Source of the DNA: Mangifera indica
Taxonomy: Eukaryota > Streptophyta > Magnoliopsida > Sapindales > Anacardiaceae
Direction: 5' to 3'
Length of the DNA: 64,000 bases
Assembly: GCF_011075055.1 (NCBI RefSeq)
Contig: NW_025401156.1
Location: 1-64,000, forward strand
Shown: positions 34,209 to 47,255 of the stretch, one piece after another
Layout of the letters: each line of letters begins with the position of its first letter
Position numbering within the stretch: position 1 is the first letter of the stretch
The notes under the pieces: model-generated
The model's database searches: none
What the model saw: the letters and a program-made list of their open reading frames with translations, nothing else
What the model was told of the DNA's origin: nothing
Position numbers and translations under genes: made by a program

Positions 34209-37200
34209 ATGTCAAAGTCTCCCTCTCCTGAACCCCAAGAGCATAGATTTCAATCTGTTTCGCAGCCTCGGTTAGTTTTGTTGTTGGTTTCATACACACA
34301 CACATATATAAAATCTGATAATGAGACAGCTTTATAATACCTCAACAATAAAGTGTCATGTATATGTATAGGAACTGTTAACATTTTTCAAATGAGTGAA
34401 TAAAAACCCATCTGAAAAGAAATTATTCACTACTGAATTTAGAAAGTTATCATCATCTTTTCTGTTGAATCAGTAACCAGAATTAATTTATACGTTTCTT
34501 TATTAAATTCTAGCTGATGTTAGATTATCACTCATTTTGGTGCCCAGATAATAATTAGTACAATTAATTTACTGGTTGCATCCAGGGCATCTAATGGAAC
34601 AGAAGGAATGGATGACCCAGACAGTATGTTGTCTATGGTTGCTCAAATTATTGAGCAACTACATGCCAGTATGTCTTCAACACAAGAGAAAGAACTTATT
34701 ACAGCACGTATACTTGGTATTGTAAGATCAAGGAAGGAGGCCAGAACGCTTATTGGCACTCATGCCCAAGCAATGCCTTTGTTCATATCAATTCTCAGGA
34801 TTGGTACCTCTGTGGCAAAAGTAAATGTTGCTGCAACTCTTAGTGTTCTATGCAAAGATGAAGACTTACGATTAAAGGTGCTTCTAGGTGGATGCATTCC
34901 ACCATTGCTCTCACTTTTGAAGTCAGAATCAACTGAAGCAAGGAAAGCAGCGGCTGAGGCAATATATGAGGTCTCCTCTGGTGGACTTTCAGATGATCAT
35001 GTTGGTATGAAAATATTTGTTACAGAAGATGTGGTTCCCTCCTTATGGGATCAGCTTGATCCAAAGAACCAGCAGGATAAAGTGGTACAGGGGTTTGTTA
35101 CTGGGGCTTTGAGGAATCTTTGTGGTGACATGAATGGGTATTGGAGGGCCACACTTGAGGCTGGAGGAGTAGATATTATTGTGGGTCTTCTATCTTCTGG
35201 TAGTGCTGCTGCTCAGTCCAATGCAGCTTCTTTATTGGCCCGTCTGATGTTGGCTTTCAGTGATAGTATCCCCAAAGTAATAGACTCTGGAGCTGTCAAA
35301 TCTTTGCTGCAGCTTGTGGGTCAGAATAATGATGTTTCTGTTCGTGCTAGCGCTGCTGATGCTTTGGAGGCACTTTCGTCAAAGTCAGTCAAAGCTAAGA
35401 AAGCTGTTGTTGATGCTGAAGGTGTCCCCATTTTGATTGGGGCTATTGTTGCTCCTTCTAAAGAGTGTATGCAAGGGGAGTGTGGCCAGGCGCTGCAGGG
35501 TCATGCAACACAAGCTTTAGCTAATATTTATGGGGGCTTGTCTGCTTTTATAATGTATCTTGGAGAACTATCTCAATCTCTTTGCCTAGCTGCTCCAGTT
35601 GCTGATATAATAGGAGCACTTGCCTATGCTCTGATGGTCTTTGGTCAAAATTCTACAGTTGATGAGGAAACTTTTGATGCAACACAGATAGAGAATATAT
35701 TAGTGATGTTACTGAAGCCTCATGATAATGAACTTGTTCAACAGCGTGTTCTTGAGGCTATGGCCAGCTTATATGGAAACATCTACCTCTCAAGATGCCT
35801 CAGTCATGCGGAAGCGAAGAAGGTGCTTATAGGACTCATAACAATGGCTGCTGCTGATGTGCAGGAGTATCTGATAGCGTCGTTAACAACATTATGCTGC
35901 AATGGAGTTGGCATCTGGGAGGCTGTTGGCAAGAGAGAAGGAGTTCAGTTGCTGATGTCGTTGCTGGGCTTATCAAGCGAGCAGCATCAAGAGTATGCTG
36001 TTCAGTTGTTATCAATCTTAACTGATCAGGTTGATGACAGCAAGTGGGCTATCACTGCTGCTGGCGGTATTCCTCCACTGGTGCAGTTATTAGAGACTGG
36101 ATCTCAGACGGCAAGGGAGGTTGCAGCTTATGTTCTGTGGAATTTGTGCTGTCACAGTGAAGATATCCGTGCCTGTGTTGAAAGTGCTGGAGCTGTTCCA
36201 GCTTTCTTATGGCTCCTAAGAAGTGGTGGAATGAAAGGGCAGGCAGCATCAGCTATGGCACTTACAAAACTTGTCCGGACAGCTGATTCTGCCACCATTA
36301 ATCAGTTGCTAGCTTTCCTTCTAGGAGATTCACCATGTTCAAAGGTCCATATTATTAAAGTTTTGGGTCATGTACTTACAGTGGCATCAAAAAATGTTCT
36401 TTTGCAGAAGGGATCTGCTGCTAATAAAGGGCTGACATCTCTCGTCCAGGTGCTCAATTCCTCCAATGAAGAAACCCAAGAAAATGCTGCTTCTGTCCTA
36501 GCTGATTTTTTAAGCACAAGACAAGATATCTGTGATAGTCTTGCAACTGATGAGATTGTGAAGCCATGTATGAAGCTTTTAACCAGTAATAATCAAGTTG
36601 TTGCCACACAGTCAGCTCGAGCATTGGCTGCTCTTTCCCGCCCTACAAAGACTAAAACTACAAACAAGATGTCTTATATTACCAAAGGGGATGTCAGTCC
36701 TGTTATTAAGTTGGGTAAAACTTCTTCTATAAGTGCTGCTGAAACTGCTGTTGCTGCTTTGGCCAATCTTCTTTCTGATCCCCAGGTTGCAGCAGAAGCC
36801 CTGGCTGAAGATGTTGTTTCTGTTTTGACAAGAGTGCTGGCAGAAGGAACTTCAGAAGGTAAGAAGAATGCATCACAGGCCTTACATCAGTTACTGAAGC
36901 ATTTTCCAGTTGGTGATGTGCTCAAAGGAAATTCCCAGTTTCGTTTTGCTGTCCATACAATAGTTGATTCTGTAAATGCAATGAGTATGGATGGAACTGA
37001 TGCTGCAGATGCTTTAGAAGTAATTTCACTTTTGGCTAGGACAAAGCAGGATTCGAACCTCTCATACCTGCCATGGGCTGTCCTTGTCGAGGTTCCTTCA
37101 AGCTTAGAACCTCTTGTGCGCTGTCTGGCAGAGGGGCCTCCTTCATTGCAAGATAAGGCTATAGAAATTCTTTCTAGGTTTTGCAGGGATCAACCAGTTG

Positions 37201-40200
37201 TACTAGGTGATCTGTTGGTTGCAAGATCAGCATCCATTGTTGCTTTAGCTAATAGAATCATGCATTCATCCAGTTTAGAAGTTAGAGTTGAGGGAACGGC
37301 ATTACTCATTTGTGCTGCAAAGGAGCACAAAGAGCAGTCAATGGATGCTCTTGATCTGTCAGGATATTTGGAATCCCTTATATATGCTTTAGTGGATATG
37401 ATGAAGCAATGTTCTAGTTGTTCCTCTTTAGAAATTGAAGTCATTACTCCAAAAGGTTATGTGGAAAGAACTACATTTCATAAAGGCAGTGATTTTGATA
37501 TTTCTGATCCAGCCACTGTCATGGTAGGCACTGTTGCCTTATGGTTGCTATCAATAATTTCTTCCTATCATACAAAGAATAAACTAACTGTAGTTGAAGC
37601 TGGTGGACTTGAGGTTCTCTCTGTCAAGCTTGCAAATTTTGCTTCAAATCCACAGGTATGGCCTGATTTATCCTTTTAGTTAGTTTGGGTTTTATGCCTT
37701 TATCTTTTTGGTTGCTTATATTGCATTTATGGTATTATGAATGTTTATGGTCTAAATTTTGTCCATTTTTTATTGCTGGCAAAAATTAAACGTCTGTTGT
37801 TTTGCAGGCTGAATTTGAAGATACTGACAGTGTATGGATTAGTGCCATGCTCCTGGCCATATTGTTTCAAGATGCTAATGTTGCTCTATCTCCTGCAACA
37901 ATGAGCATCATACCCTCACTTGCTCTTCTGCTGAGATCTGATCAAGTAATTGATAGGTATTTTGCTGCCCAGGCAATGGCTAGTCTTATTTGTAGTGGAA
38001 GCAAGGGCATAAATCTTGCTATTGCAAATTCAGGTGCTGTTGCTGGCTTGATAGCTCTAATTGGCTACATAGAATCAGATATGCCAGACCTTATGGCTTT
38101 ATCTGAAGAATTTTTACTGGTAAGAACTCCTGATCAAGTTGTGTTGGAACAACTTTTTGAAATTGAGGAGGTAAGAGTTGGTTCTATTGCACGAAAATCA
38201 ATTCCTATGCTAGTTGATCTGTTGAGACCCATTCCCGATAGGCCAGGTGCCCCTCCAATTGCTGTTCAACTCTTGACTTGCATTGCAGATGGAAGTGATA
38301 CAAATAAATTAATCATGGCTGAAGCTGGAGCTCTGGATGCTCTAACAAAATACCTATCTTTGAGCCCTCAACACTCAACAGAAGCCGCCATAGCAGAATT
38401 ATTGAGAATATTGTATAGCAATCCTGATATCATCCGATATGAAGCATCCCTTAGTTCCTTGAATCAACTCATAGCTGTTCTGCGTTTGAGCTCAAGAGGT
38501 GCTAGACTTAGTGCTGCAAGGGCCCTCCGTGAACTTTTTGATGCAGATAATGTTAGAGACTCTGAATTAGCTTGGCAGGCTGTTCAGCCATTGGTTGACA
38601 TGCTTAATGCTGCATCAGAGTGTGAGCAAGAGGTTGCTCTTGTTTCATTGATCAAGTTGACATCGGGAAGTCCCTCAAAGGCGGGTTTATTGACTGATGT
38701 GGAAGGAGACCCTCTTGAGAGTCTATGTAAAATATTGTCAACTGCTTCATCATTGGAATTGAAGAGAAATGCTGCTGAACTTTGTTTCATTATGTTTGGT
38801 AATACAAAAATGAGAACATCTCCAATTGCTTCTGATTGCATACAATGCCTTGTACCACTTATGCAGTCTGACACAAGTATAGCTGTGGAATCTGCTGTTT
38901 GTGCTTTTGAGAGATTATTGGACGATGAGCAACATGTTGAGTTTGCGGCAGTTTATGATGTTGTGGATCTGCTTGTCGGCTTGGTTTCTGGGGAAAACCA
39001 TCGACTTGTTGAGGCTAGCATATGTGCCCTTATAAAATTAGGGAAAGACCGGACTCCATGCAAATTGGAAATGGTAAAAGCTGGCATAATTGATAACTGT
39101 CTTGAGCTACTCCCCGTTGCACCCAGTTCATTGTGCTCCTCCATTGCCCAACTGTTCCGTATTTTAACAAATAGCAGTGCAATTGCTAGGGGTGCTGAGG
39201 CTGCAAAAATAGTAGAGCCTCTTTTCATGGTTTTGCTTCGTCCAGATTTCAATCTGTGGGGACAGCATAGCGCCTTGCAGGCACTTGTGAATATTTTGGA
39301 AAAACCTCAAAGCCTCACAACTTTGAAGCTGACTCCAAGCCAAGTGATTGAGCCTTTGATTTCATTTTTGGAGTCTCCTTCTCAAGCCATCCAGCAGCTT
39401 GGCACAGAATTGTTAAGCCATCTACTGGCACAGGAACATTTCCAACAAGACATCACCACAAAAAATGCCGTTGTTCCACTTGTGCAGCTTGCTGGAATTG
39501 GAATACTGAACCTGCAGCAAACAGCTGTAAAAGCATTAGAAAAGATCTCCACAAGCTGGCCAAAAGCAGTTGCTGATGCTGGAGGTATTTTTGAGCTTGC
39601 AAAGGTTATTATTCAAGATGATCCTCAACCTCCTCATGCATTGTGGGAATCAGCTTCTTTGGTACTCTCAAATGTTTTGCGTAGCAATGCAAAGTACTAT
39701 TTTAAAGTTCCAGTGGTGGTTCTGGTCAGAATGTTGCACTCAACACTGGAGAGCACCATCACTGTGGCTCTTAATGCCTTGCTTGTCCATGAAAAGACTG
39801 ATGCTTCAAGTGCTGAACAGATGGCTCAAGCTGGTGCCATAGATGCTTTGGTGGATATACTTAGATCTCATCAGTGTGAAGAAGCATCAGGAAGTTTACT
39901 TGAAGCCTTGTTTAACAATGTGAGGATACGAGACATGAAGGTTTCTAAGTATGCAATTGCACCGTTATCACAGTATTTGTTAGACCCCCAAACCCGATCA
40001 GAGTCAGGCAGACTTCTTGCAGCTTTAGCCCTTGGAGACCTCTCTCAGAACGAAGGGCTTGCTAGAGCCAGTGATTCTGTGTCTGCATGTCGTGCGCTGA
40101 TAAGCTTGCTTGAGGATGAAACAACAGAAGAAATGAAAATGGTGGCAATCTGTGCATTGCAGAACTTTGTAATGCACAGTAGAACTAATAGGAGAGCTGT

Positions 40201-41995
40201 TGCAGAAGCAGGTGGGATATTAGTTGTTCAAGAGCTACTATTGTCTTCAAATGCAGAAGTTGCTGCTCAGGCAGCATTGCTAATCAAATTTTTATTTTCC
40301 AATCACACACTCCAAGAATATGTGTCAAATGAACTTATCAGATCTTTGACAGGTAAATTAAATCATGATGTTCATGTTGCCTTGTGTCACATATGTTGAT
40401 AATTATTACTGAAATATAGGATTCAATTTTTTTTTTTCTTTTGCAATTTCATTCATACTATAAAGTTTCTGCAAAAAATAAAATATAATAGTGGAAAAGA
40501 GCAAAATAAATTATATTTTGTATTTAAGGAAATTCAAGGAGCAATATACAGCAAAACCAAATTGTGATATCTTGCTGTAAAAACATGTAGTCACCTACCA
40601 ATATTCTGCTACCTGTTCATTTTTGTCTAGTATGATTACCTTTCTCTTTGGTTGTGGTGATTTATCATTTGTTTCTTAGCTCGTTTTTCCACTTAAACAA
40701 TGATAGTTTTCAATGCTTGTTGTGCAGCGGCACTGGAGAGAGAGTTGTGGTCTACAGCAACTATTAATGAAGAGGTGTTAAGGACGTTACATATGATATT
40801 TATGAACTTCCCTAAGCTTCATATTTCTGAAGCAGCCACCCTGTGCATCCCTCATATGGTTGGAGCACTAAAGTCTGGAAGTGAGGCTGCACAGGAGTCT
40901 GTATTGGACACCCTATGCTTGTTAAAACATTCTTGGTCAACCATGCCGATAGATATTGCAAAGTCTCAAGCCATGATTGCTTCTGAAGCCATTCCTATTT
41001 TGCAAATGCTGATGAAAACCTGCCCACCAAGTTTCCATGATAGAGCAGACAGCCTCCTACACTGCTTACCAGGGTGTTTAACTGTTACAATTAAGCGTGG
41101 TAACAATCTAAAGCAGACCGTGGGAACCACTAATGCTTTTTGTCGATTGACAATAGGCAATGGTCCGCCACGGCAAACTAAGGTAATAGTTCTATTAAGA
41201 AATTTTATCGAATGGACCGTTCAATACAGATCTGCCACATTATATATAATGTTCATATCAGTGCATTCTAAGTTTCCAACCTTTTTGGATGTCTCTGAAG
41301 CTCCATTATCTTTTTCTGCTTTCATTTGTTGACAGAAAGAAATCTACATCTGCAATTCATAATTTGCAAAATTTCATGTTCTACCATGATTTTGAAAGAG
41401 GGAACTTGAATCAAAAAATTTTCAGGATTGTTTGCTTCAGAGATTCTGATTGTATCATCTTGTACTGACTATGTTTTTTTATTATTAGGTGGTCAACCAC
41501 AGTATCTCTCCAGAGTGGAAGGAAGGGTTCACATGGGCCTTTGACGTACCACCGAAGGGACAGAAGCTCCACATTTTATGCAAAAGCAAAAATACTTTTG
41601 GGAAGGTAATTATGCTTTAATCACTTTCACTGGAGTAGAGAAAGCTTTTTGTTTAGTTGTCGCAATCATCAATCTTCTTTACAGCTGAGAAATTCACTCA
41701 TTCTACTGGAAACGCATAAATTATTGCTAAAGAGAAACATTTGCATATGCTTGTCATGATATGCTATATTGTTGTCGCTGCACATGAATTATGTTAGATT
41801 TGGTTACTAATTTGGAAAGTTGGGCATTTTCAGACAACTCTTGGAAAAGTGACCATCCAAATTGACAAGGTTGTTACAGAAGGAGTTTACAGCGGTTTGT
41901 TTAGCCTAAATCATGACAGCAACAAAGATGGTTCTTCCAGAACGCTGGAGATTGATATAATCTGGTCCAACAGCCTGTCGAATGATGGCATGTAA
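34209..41995 (+). CDS. CSI3: CELLULOSE SYNTHASE INTERACTIVE 3-like (armadillo repeats plus C2 domain)
   Basis: Very large armadillo-repeat protein that links cellulose synthase complexes to cortical microtubules at the plasma membrane. Six coding exons (34209-34270, 34586-37655, 37808-40352, 40728-41182, 41489-41605, 41834-41995) give 2136 residues with frame kept at every junction; a leader exon begins after the acceptor at 34171. The protein starts MSKSPSPEPQEH. Armadillo repeats run through most of it, for example VKVLLGGCIPPLL-like KVLLGGCIPPLLSLLKSE, WAITAAGGIPPLVQLLETGS, RAVAEAGGILVVQELL and NAVV/VPLVQL segments. The C-terminal C2 domain starts at CLPGCLTVTIKRGNNLKQ and continues NHSISPEWKEGFTWAF and PPKGQKLHILCKSK. 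Length and the MSKSPSPEP start favour CSI3 over CSI1 or CSI2. The last 1 kb is tail-to-tail with RFC3. Confidence 0.95.
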
Positions 41996-42926
41996 AAGGG
42001 CAGGTGCAGCAAGTTACTGAGGAAGCTGAATAGAGAAGAGATGCAGTTGTTTGACTCAGATGGATGTCTATGATTTGTTTGCTTGTAAGTATTTTTATCC
42101 CACAAAGGTCCAGTTTTGTAGTAAGCGATGTAAAGGATAAAATGTTCATAAATTAATGGAGGCAAAAGGAGTCAAAAGGGTTGTCCCACGTCAGTGATTA
42201 TGAAAAAATGTTTATACAAGTTTTTTGTACATACAAGTCTTTCTGTGTTAGCAACTTTAAAAAATTGTAGAAAATCTTCAAATTGGGCTTTTGGCACACC
42301 ACTGGTGGAATTGTATTTGCGCTTTTATTCAGCTATCCCGACGAGGCATTTATGCAAAGTTGAATTTTGTTGCCTTAGTTTGCTTTATATCTTCACAGAT
42401 ATTTCATTTACTTGACAATTTTGTAGTCAGGCGGCAAATATATTTGTATTGTATGCATAAGTAATGTCAACTGCAAGATAACCATGCCGTATGGATTAGC
42501 AGCCATGCATCATACTATTATTTTCAAAAACAGACGATAAAAGAAACTAGGAAGATCTAACATGGCAACTGTATTCCCGATAGTGCACATTAGAGGCTAG
42601 TCTGGCATGCAAGAAAATTTCAAGTAAAACAGGGCTTTTGAAGCTCAAATTTTTGTGAAGGGGCACATGTAGACACAAGTGTCCTAGCAATGTATCTTGA
42701 CATGCATACAAATGTACAATCTGAGATCCCCTAACTTCATGGATGATTCAATCTAATACTCCAACACTAGCATCTGCACTACATCAAACAACTTGATAAT
42801 TGCTACCTGAACTCAGAAATCTCAGAAAATAACGGGCATTGGAGGTTGTCTGTCCACTAGTGTCACCATAACAAACCATCTTAAAAGCCAAACGGCAAGG
42901 AACATGTCCAAACTAGACAAAAATAT
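41996..42926. other. convergent spacer between CSI3-like and RFC3
   Basis: The two genes point at each other, so this 931-base stretch should contain both 3' untranslated regions. No coding sequence or repeat is supported. Confidence 0.5.
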
Positions 42927-45900
42927 CTACTTTGCAGCAGCAACAAGAGCAGACCTTGCCTGCGTGAAAGTAGAAATTAGAGATCCAAGCTGTAGCTTGT
43001 CATTGCATCCAAAACTCAGTCTGTACCTGCAATTGTTTGGATTGTATAATTAATGAATATGTCATTACATGTTCCAACTAGCATCACATTTGGATTTAAT
43101 AGGAGGGTAGCATATAATGTGAAATCTAACTACCTACAGTATATCCTAAAGAGAATCGATGGCTACTGTCAGACTTTATTTGTGTTATTATAAATAAGGA
43201 AGAAGGGATATTAAGGAATTGCAAGGCATAGAACTTACTCAATGTCAGCCAAATCATTAATCAGCCGAACTCGGACATCTGATGGCATCTTAATCTTAAA
43301 AACAAACCTATCAAAATAAATGCTGTGGATATGAGATCATTGAATCAATCCATAAATGTACATGTAAAATTACCAATAGCTCTTACATTGTCACTTCTCT
43401 TACAATATCTACCAATGCCAACCCTTTCCTTGTCTTCATTTCAGATATTCCTGAAATGTGAAAATTAAAAATTAAGAATGTAACAATTTCGGCTACAGAA
43501 CAGTAAAAAACATCAATTGCATAATAAATAAAAAGAAGTGATGAGTACTCTTGAAACCATCTGCAAAAGATTCATTCAGAAGCCAATAAGATATCTGCTC
43601 AATGTCAATCGGTAAAGGGTTTCCAGTGCATAGGTATACAGCTTCTTCTGTAATTTGCTGAGAAGCCATGTGAGTTGACTGCATATATCAAAAAACAGAT
43701 TAATAAAATCATCTTGTATCCATTAATGAAGGGATGAACAAACATGAGAATAGCAAAAGGTTTCCACCAACCTATCTAGAAGTCAAAACTAAAAAATCAG
43801 CATCATCTTTAACAGTACAAGTCTATCTAAGAAGAGCTCATTTTTGCCATCATTACAAGATATACAAGAACAAGCATTCTCTACAAATTTATACCAATGC
43901 AATTCTAAAACTTTATATTCTTGCATGTACAGCTACAAACAAGACCAATTAGAGGATAACTTCTAGTATTAGAAAAGATAATGTTCAGCATTATCTGCAT
44001 TCTAGAAACAACAGTCATCATAGATCACCACCTAATTCAAATCTGTAGAAGACTTAAGTGTAACCACACAACTCAAGTGAGAGAATTATACCTGCAAAAT
44101 GTTCAAGGCCTTCCTCATATCACCATTGCATAGCCGTACAAGTGCTGCTAAGCCACTCTCAGTTACATCAAGCCTAGCGAGATGGAGAAATAATCCATTA
44201 AATTGAATTATTACATATTTTTCTACTACACAGTCCAAATGACAACAGCTACAACCATATAACAATAACTGGAGAATCAGCACTTTTTCTAAACAAACAC
44301 AGTACTTAAGCAAAACCAATATAAGAAACACTACCATTGAGGAGAACAGATATCCTTCCTCTTTATTGATATGATAAAGGACCTCATGAATGCTCTTCCT
44401 CAATTTATATGAGGTGAGGCCAAAAAGAACTCTTAGTTTTCCCCTCATCAAGTAATTCTTTTAAAATTTAAACTCTATTAAACTTTCAATTTGTGCATCA
44501 GTAATGGCTAGCAAACTGTTAGAAAAAAAATAACCTTTCAATCATTCTAGTTGCCAATATTCTCTACCAAAAAAGCAATTCAACAAGAAGAATTGTCTTT
44601 TATCCTCCACTGGAAATAAATCACAAATGGGAGGAGGGTTTTCTTGTTTCATGACCATCAAAATTTTGCCCCTTCAAAAGATAACCAAAATTTATCAATA
44701 AAAACAAGACTGCAAAAAAAATGGCTGATAATACTGTGCATATTATGATTCAGATTTAGGAAATGATATTCAATAGATGACTACAGGATATTTGAGAGGA
44801 TGATCAATGATGTAACAGTGGCACCTAAATATCTAGTGACCTTTTTTCTAATTAACACAATAAATGAAAAAAAAAGTAGAAAAATTACCCTTCAGCCTTT
44901 ATAACATGTTTGAGTCGCTCAGTGACATGACTTGGTTCAAGAGGAGCAAACCGGAATCTCGTACACCTAGACTGCAGAGCTGGAATAATCTTGTTGACAT
45001 GATTACAAATAAGTGTGAACCTAGTGTTCTTTGTGTATTTCTCAATCACTACACCAAAAATATTCACAAAAAAGGAAAAAAAAAAGAAACCAGGTAAGAG
45101 AGACTTAACCAGGTACAAGAAAAATAATAATTATGAAGTGGATTACAAACAGCTCATACCTCTACGCAGGGCAAACTGAGCATCTTTTGTCATGGCATCT
45201 GCCTCATCAAGCAAGACCAATTTCACTGATGCCTTTGCTCTATAAAGACAAGACTCTTAGTAACCAATAACTTTGTTAAAGTACTATTTTTCTAGCTCAA
45301 ATCAATTCAACACAAGTAAAAAGGCAACATAAATGTATTGCTTTGCAATATGTTGATATCATTTTAACCCAACGACATAATCATCATGAGGCAAAGCGAT
45401 ATCAGAATCAGTATGTGATTCTCAGATGAATGAAAACATGACCCTTGTACAAAGAAAGGGACCCATAGTGCATTGAAATGTCACAATAAACAAGAAATTA
45501 ATTCTACAAAATATGGTGTATATCGCCAATTAAATTTATATGAATTTCCTACAACATCTGAATCATTAACAGGTACTTCCTAACTTTACCACATTTAGAT
45601 AACACCAGGTTCCTATAACAGCTTATGTAGAGAATAAGGCCTTCAAAATTCCAGAAGACTACTAAATACACTTTTTTAGATATATAGCTCATGTCTAACA
45701 TTACATTCAAAATATGCATAAGAAAATTTACTACAAGTTCTGTAGATACTTGCAATGTTAAATTTCAAACAACTATAATCACAGCAGTGACACATTGATA
45801 TCATAATAATATACATAGATAGAAGCTCAAGCACATAACAATTACTTTACCCAAAGGAGAAGCTCTGCGTGCTGGCAAAATCTTGGATCTGTTGCCTCAC

Positions 45901-46417
45901 AACATCAATTCCTCTATCGTCAGATGCATTGAGCTCCAGAATCATATTATGGTACTGCGCTCCGTAAAGCTTCCGTGCAACAGCGAGAATAGTAGACGTT
46001 TTGCCCGTACCAGGAGGGCCGTATAATAAGAGATGTGGCAGCCGGTTCTCGGTAGTCAATCTGTCGACTATTCAACCATAACAACAGCAAACAAAATTTT
46101 AATCAATCGGTTCTTGAACTTTCTGAAGAAACAAACAGGATATTAGAAAAAGTAATTAAGTAATACAAACCCTAGAAATAATTTAAAAAAAAAAGTAAAT
46201 AAGAGAGGAAGAGAGTACTGGTATCGACAATGTCTCGATGAGCGGCCACGTCAGCAAGGGACTGAGGGCGGTACTTCTCGACCCAAGGAGTAGCTTTGCT
46301 GTCAGGTGGTGCGGCGGAGACGACATCTTTTCCCTTGTTGGATTTTAGAGTGTTGTTTTGGTTTTGGTTTTGGTTCGCGTCTTCGTCGACATCCATAAGA
46401 GAAACGGTGTCCGCCAT
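42927..46417 (-). CDS. RFC3: replication factor C subunit 3 (clamp loader ATPase)
   Basis: Small subunit of the RFC clamp loader, an AAA+ ATPase complex that loads PCNA onto primed DNA in the nucleus. Nine exons: 46219-46417, 45851-46067, 45160-45239, 44889-45048, 44092-44173, 43549-43678, 43387-43450, 43239-43307, 42927-43026, giving 366 residues. Motifs in order: [11 protein letters not shown] (RFC box II, about 44-54), Walker A GPPGTGKT (83-90), Walker B LVLLDEAD (146-153), sensor 1 at [10 protein letters not shown], and the arginine-finger SRC (192-194). The rest is the collar domain, ending [13 protein letters not shown]. The N-terminal 30 residues are an Asn/Gln-rich extension. It is intact and adjacent to CSI3 as in Arabidopsis (At1g77460/At1g77470, from memory). 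Confidence 0.95.
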
Positions 46418-47255
46418 CTTGTTGTTCGGAGCTCCGGTGCCTTAGATTTCTCACTCCACGGCCCACGCTACTCGCCCCCAGTAGTGTTGGGGGGAAGACC
46501 TTTTTGAGTGGGTAGCGGAATGGCGCCAATCAGGTTTAGAGGCGGGATGTTGTTCGGGTTTTAAGACGGGTTAAAACAATCCGGGTACGAATTCGGTCGC
46601 TCCCGCTTTATATTGTATTAAATTAAATAAAAAACAACTAATTTTCTCACGGTTTCTCACTAGAGTTTCAATGGATATTCATTATTTCCATCCATGAATT
46701 ATATGAAAAATAATAAAAAATATATTTATAAAAAAATATTCTAAAATTTTATAAAAAAATACAAAATGTTCATATATGAATTTAATACAATATATTATCA
46801 ATAATACGTTCTTAAAAATACGACAATATCATAATAATTTTTATATTTTTCATAAATCTCTTATTAAAAATCAATATAACAATTTAAATAAAAAATATTT
46901 AATTTAATTATTAAATATAGTATAACATAATATATAATTAAATTTTTTTTTTATATATAATAAGTAATGTTAAGAGAAACTTTTATAATAGTATAATGTA
47001 GTGAGAGTATGTATTTGTACATAAATATTGTGCATGTTGGATGTTCGTTCATTTGTTTTAGCTGATGGTGGGATTAGCTAACGGGATATGTTTATCATGC
47101 AACCATTTTACTTCATTTTTGTGCTCTTGGAGATGACCACTTACACTCTTCTCTGCTTTTTGGATGCATTATGAGGTCAAAAATGGAGAAATTCATCTGT
47201 AATCTTTTTAAGGATTCATAAATGGAGAAATTTTTCATTTGATTTTGTTTATTTC
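46418..47255. other. RFC3 promoter and 3' flank of the aspartic protease gene
   Basis: The first 150 bases before the RFC3 start are relatively GC-rich and contain an E2F-type site. The remainder, to the protease stop codon, is AT-rich with no supported feature. Confidence 0.45.
46523..46530 (-). promoter_or_regulatory. E2F-type site upstream of RFC3
   Basis: On the minus strand this reads ATTGGCGC, a match to the plant E2F consensus WTTSSCSS, about 106 bases before the RFC3 start codon. RFC subunits are S-phase genes commonly controlled by E2F, so position and gene fit. Binding is not shown by the sequence alone. Confidence 0.45.

Noticed and set aside
36052..39842. Several open frames of 65-99 codons on the minus strand and in other frames inside CSI3
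   Set aside because: They are shadows of the CSI3 coding sequence, whose frame is fully supported by family similarity.
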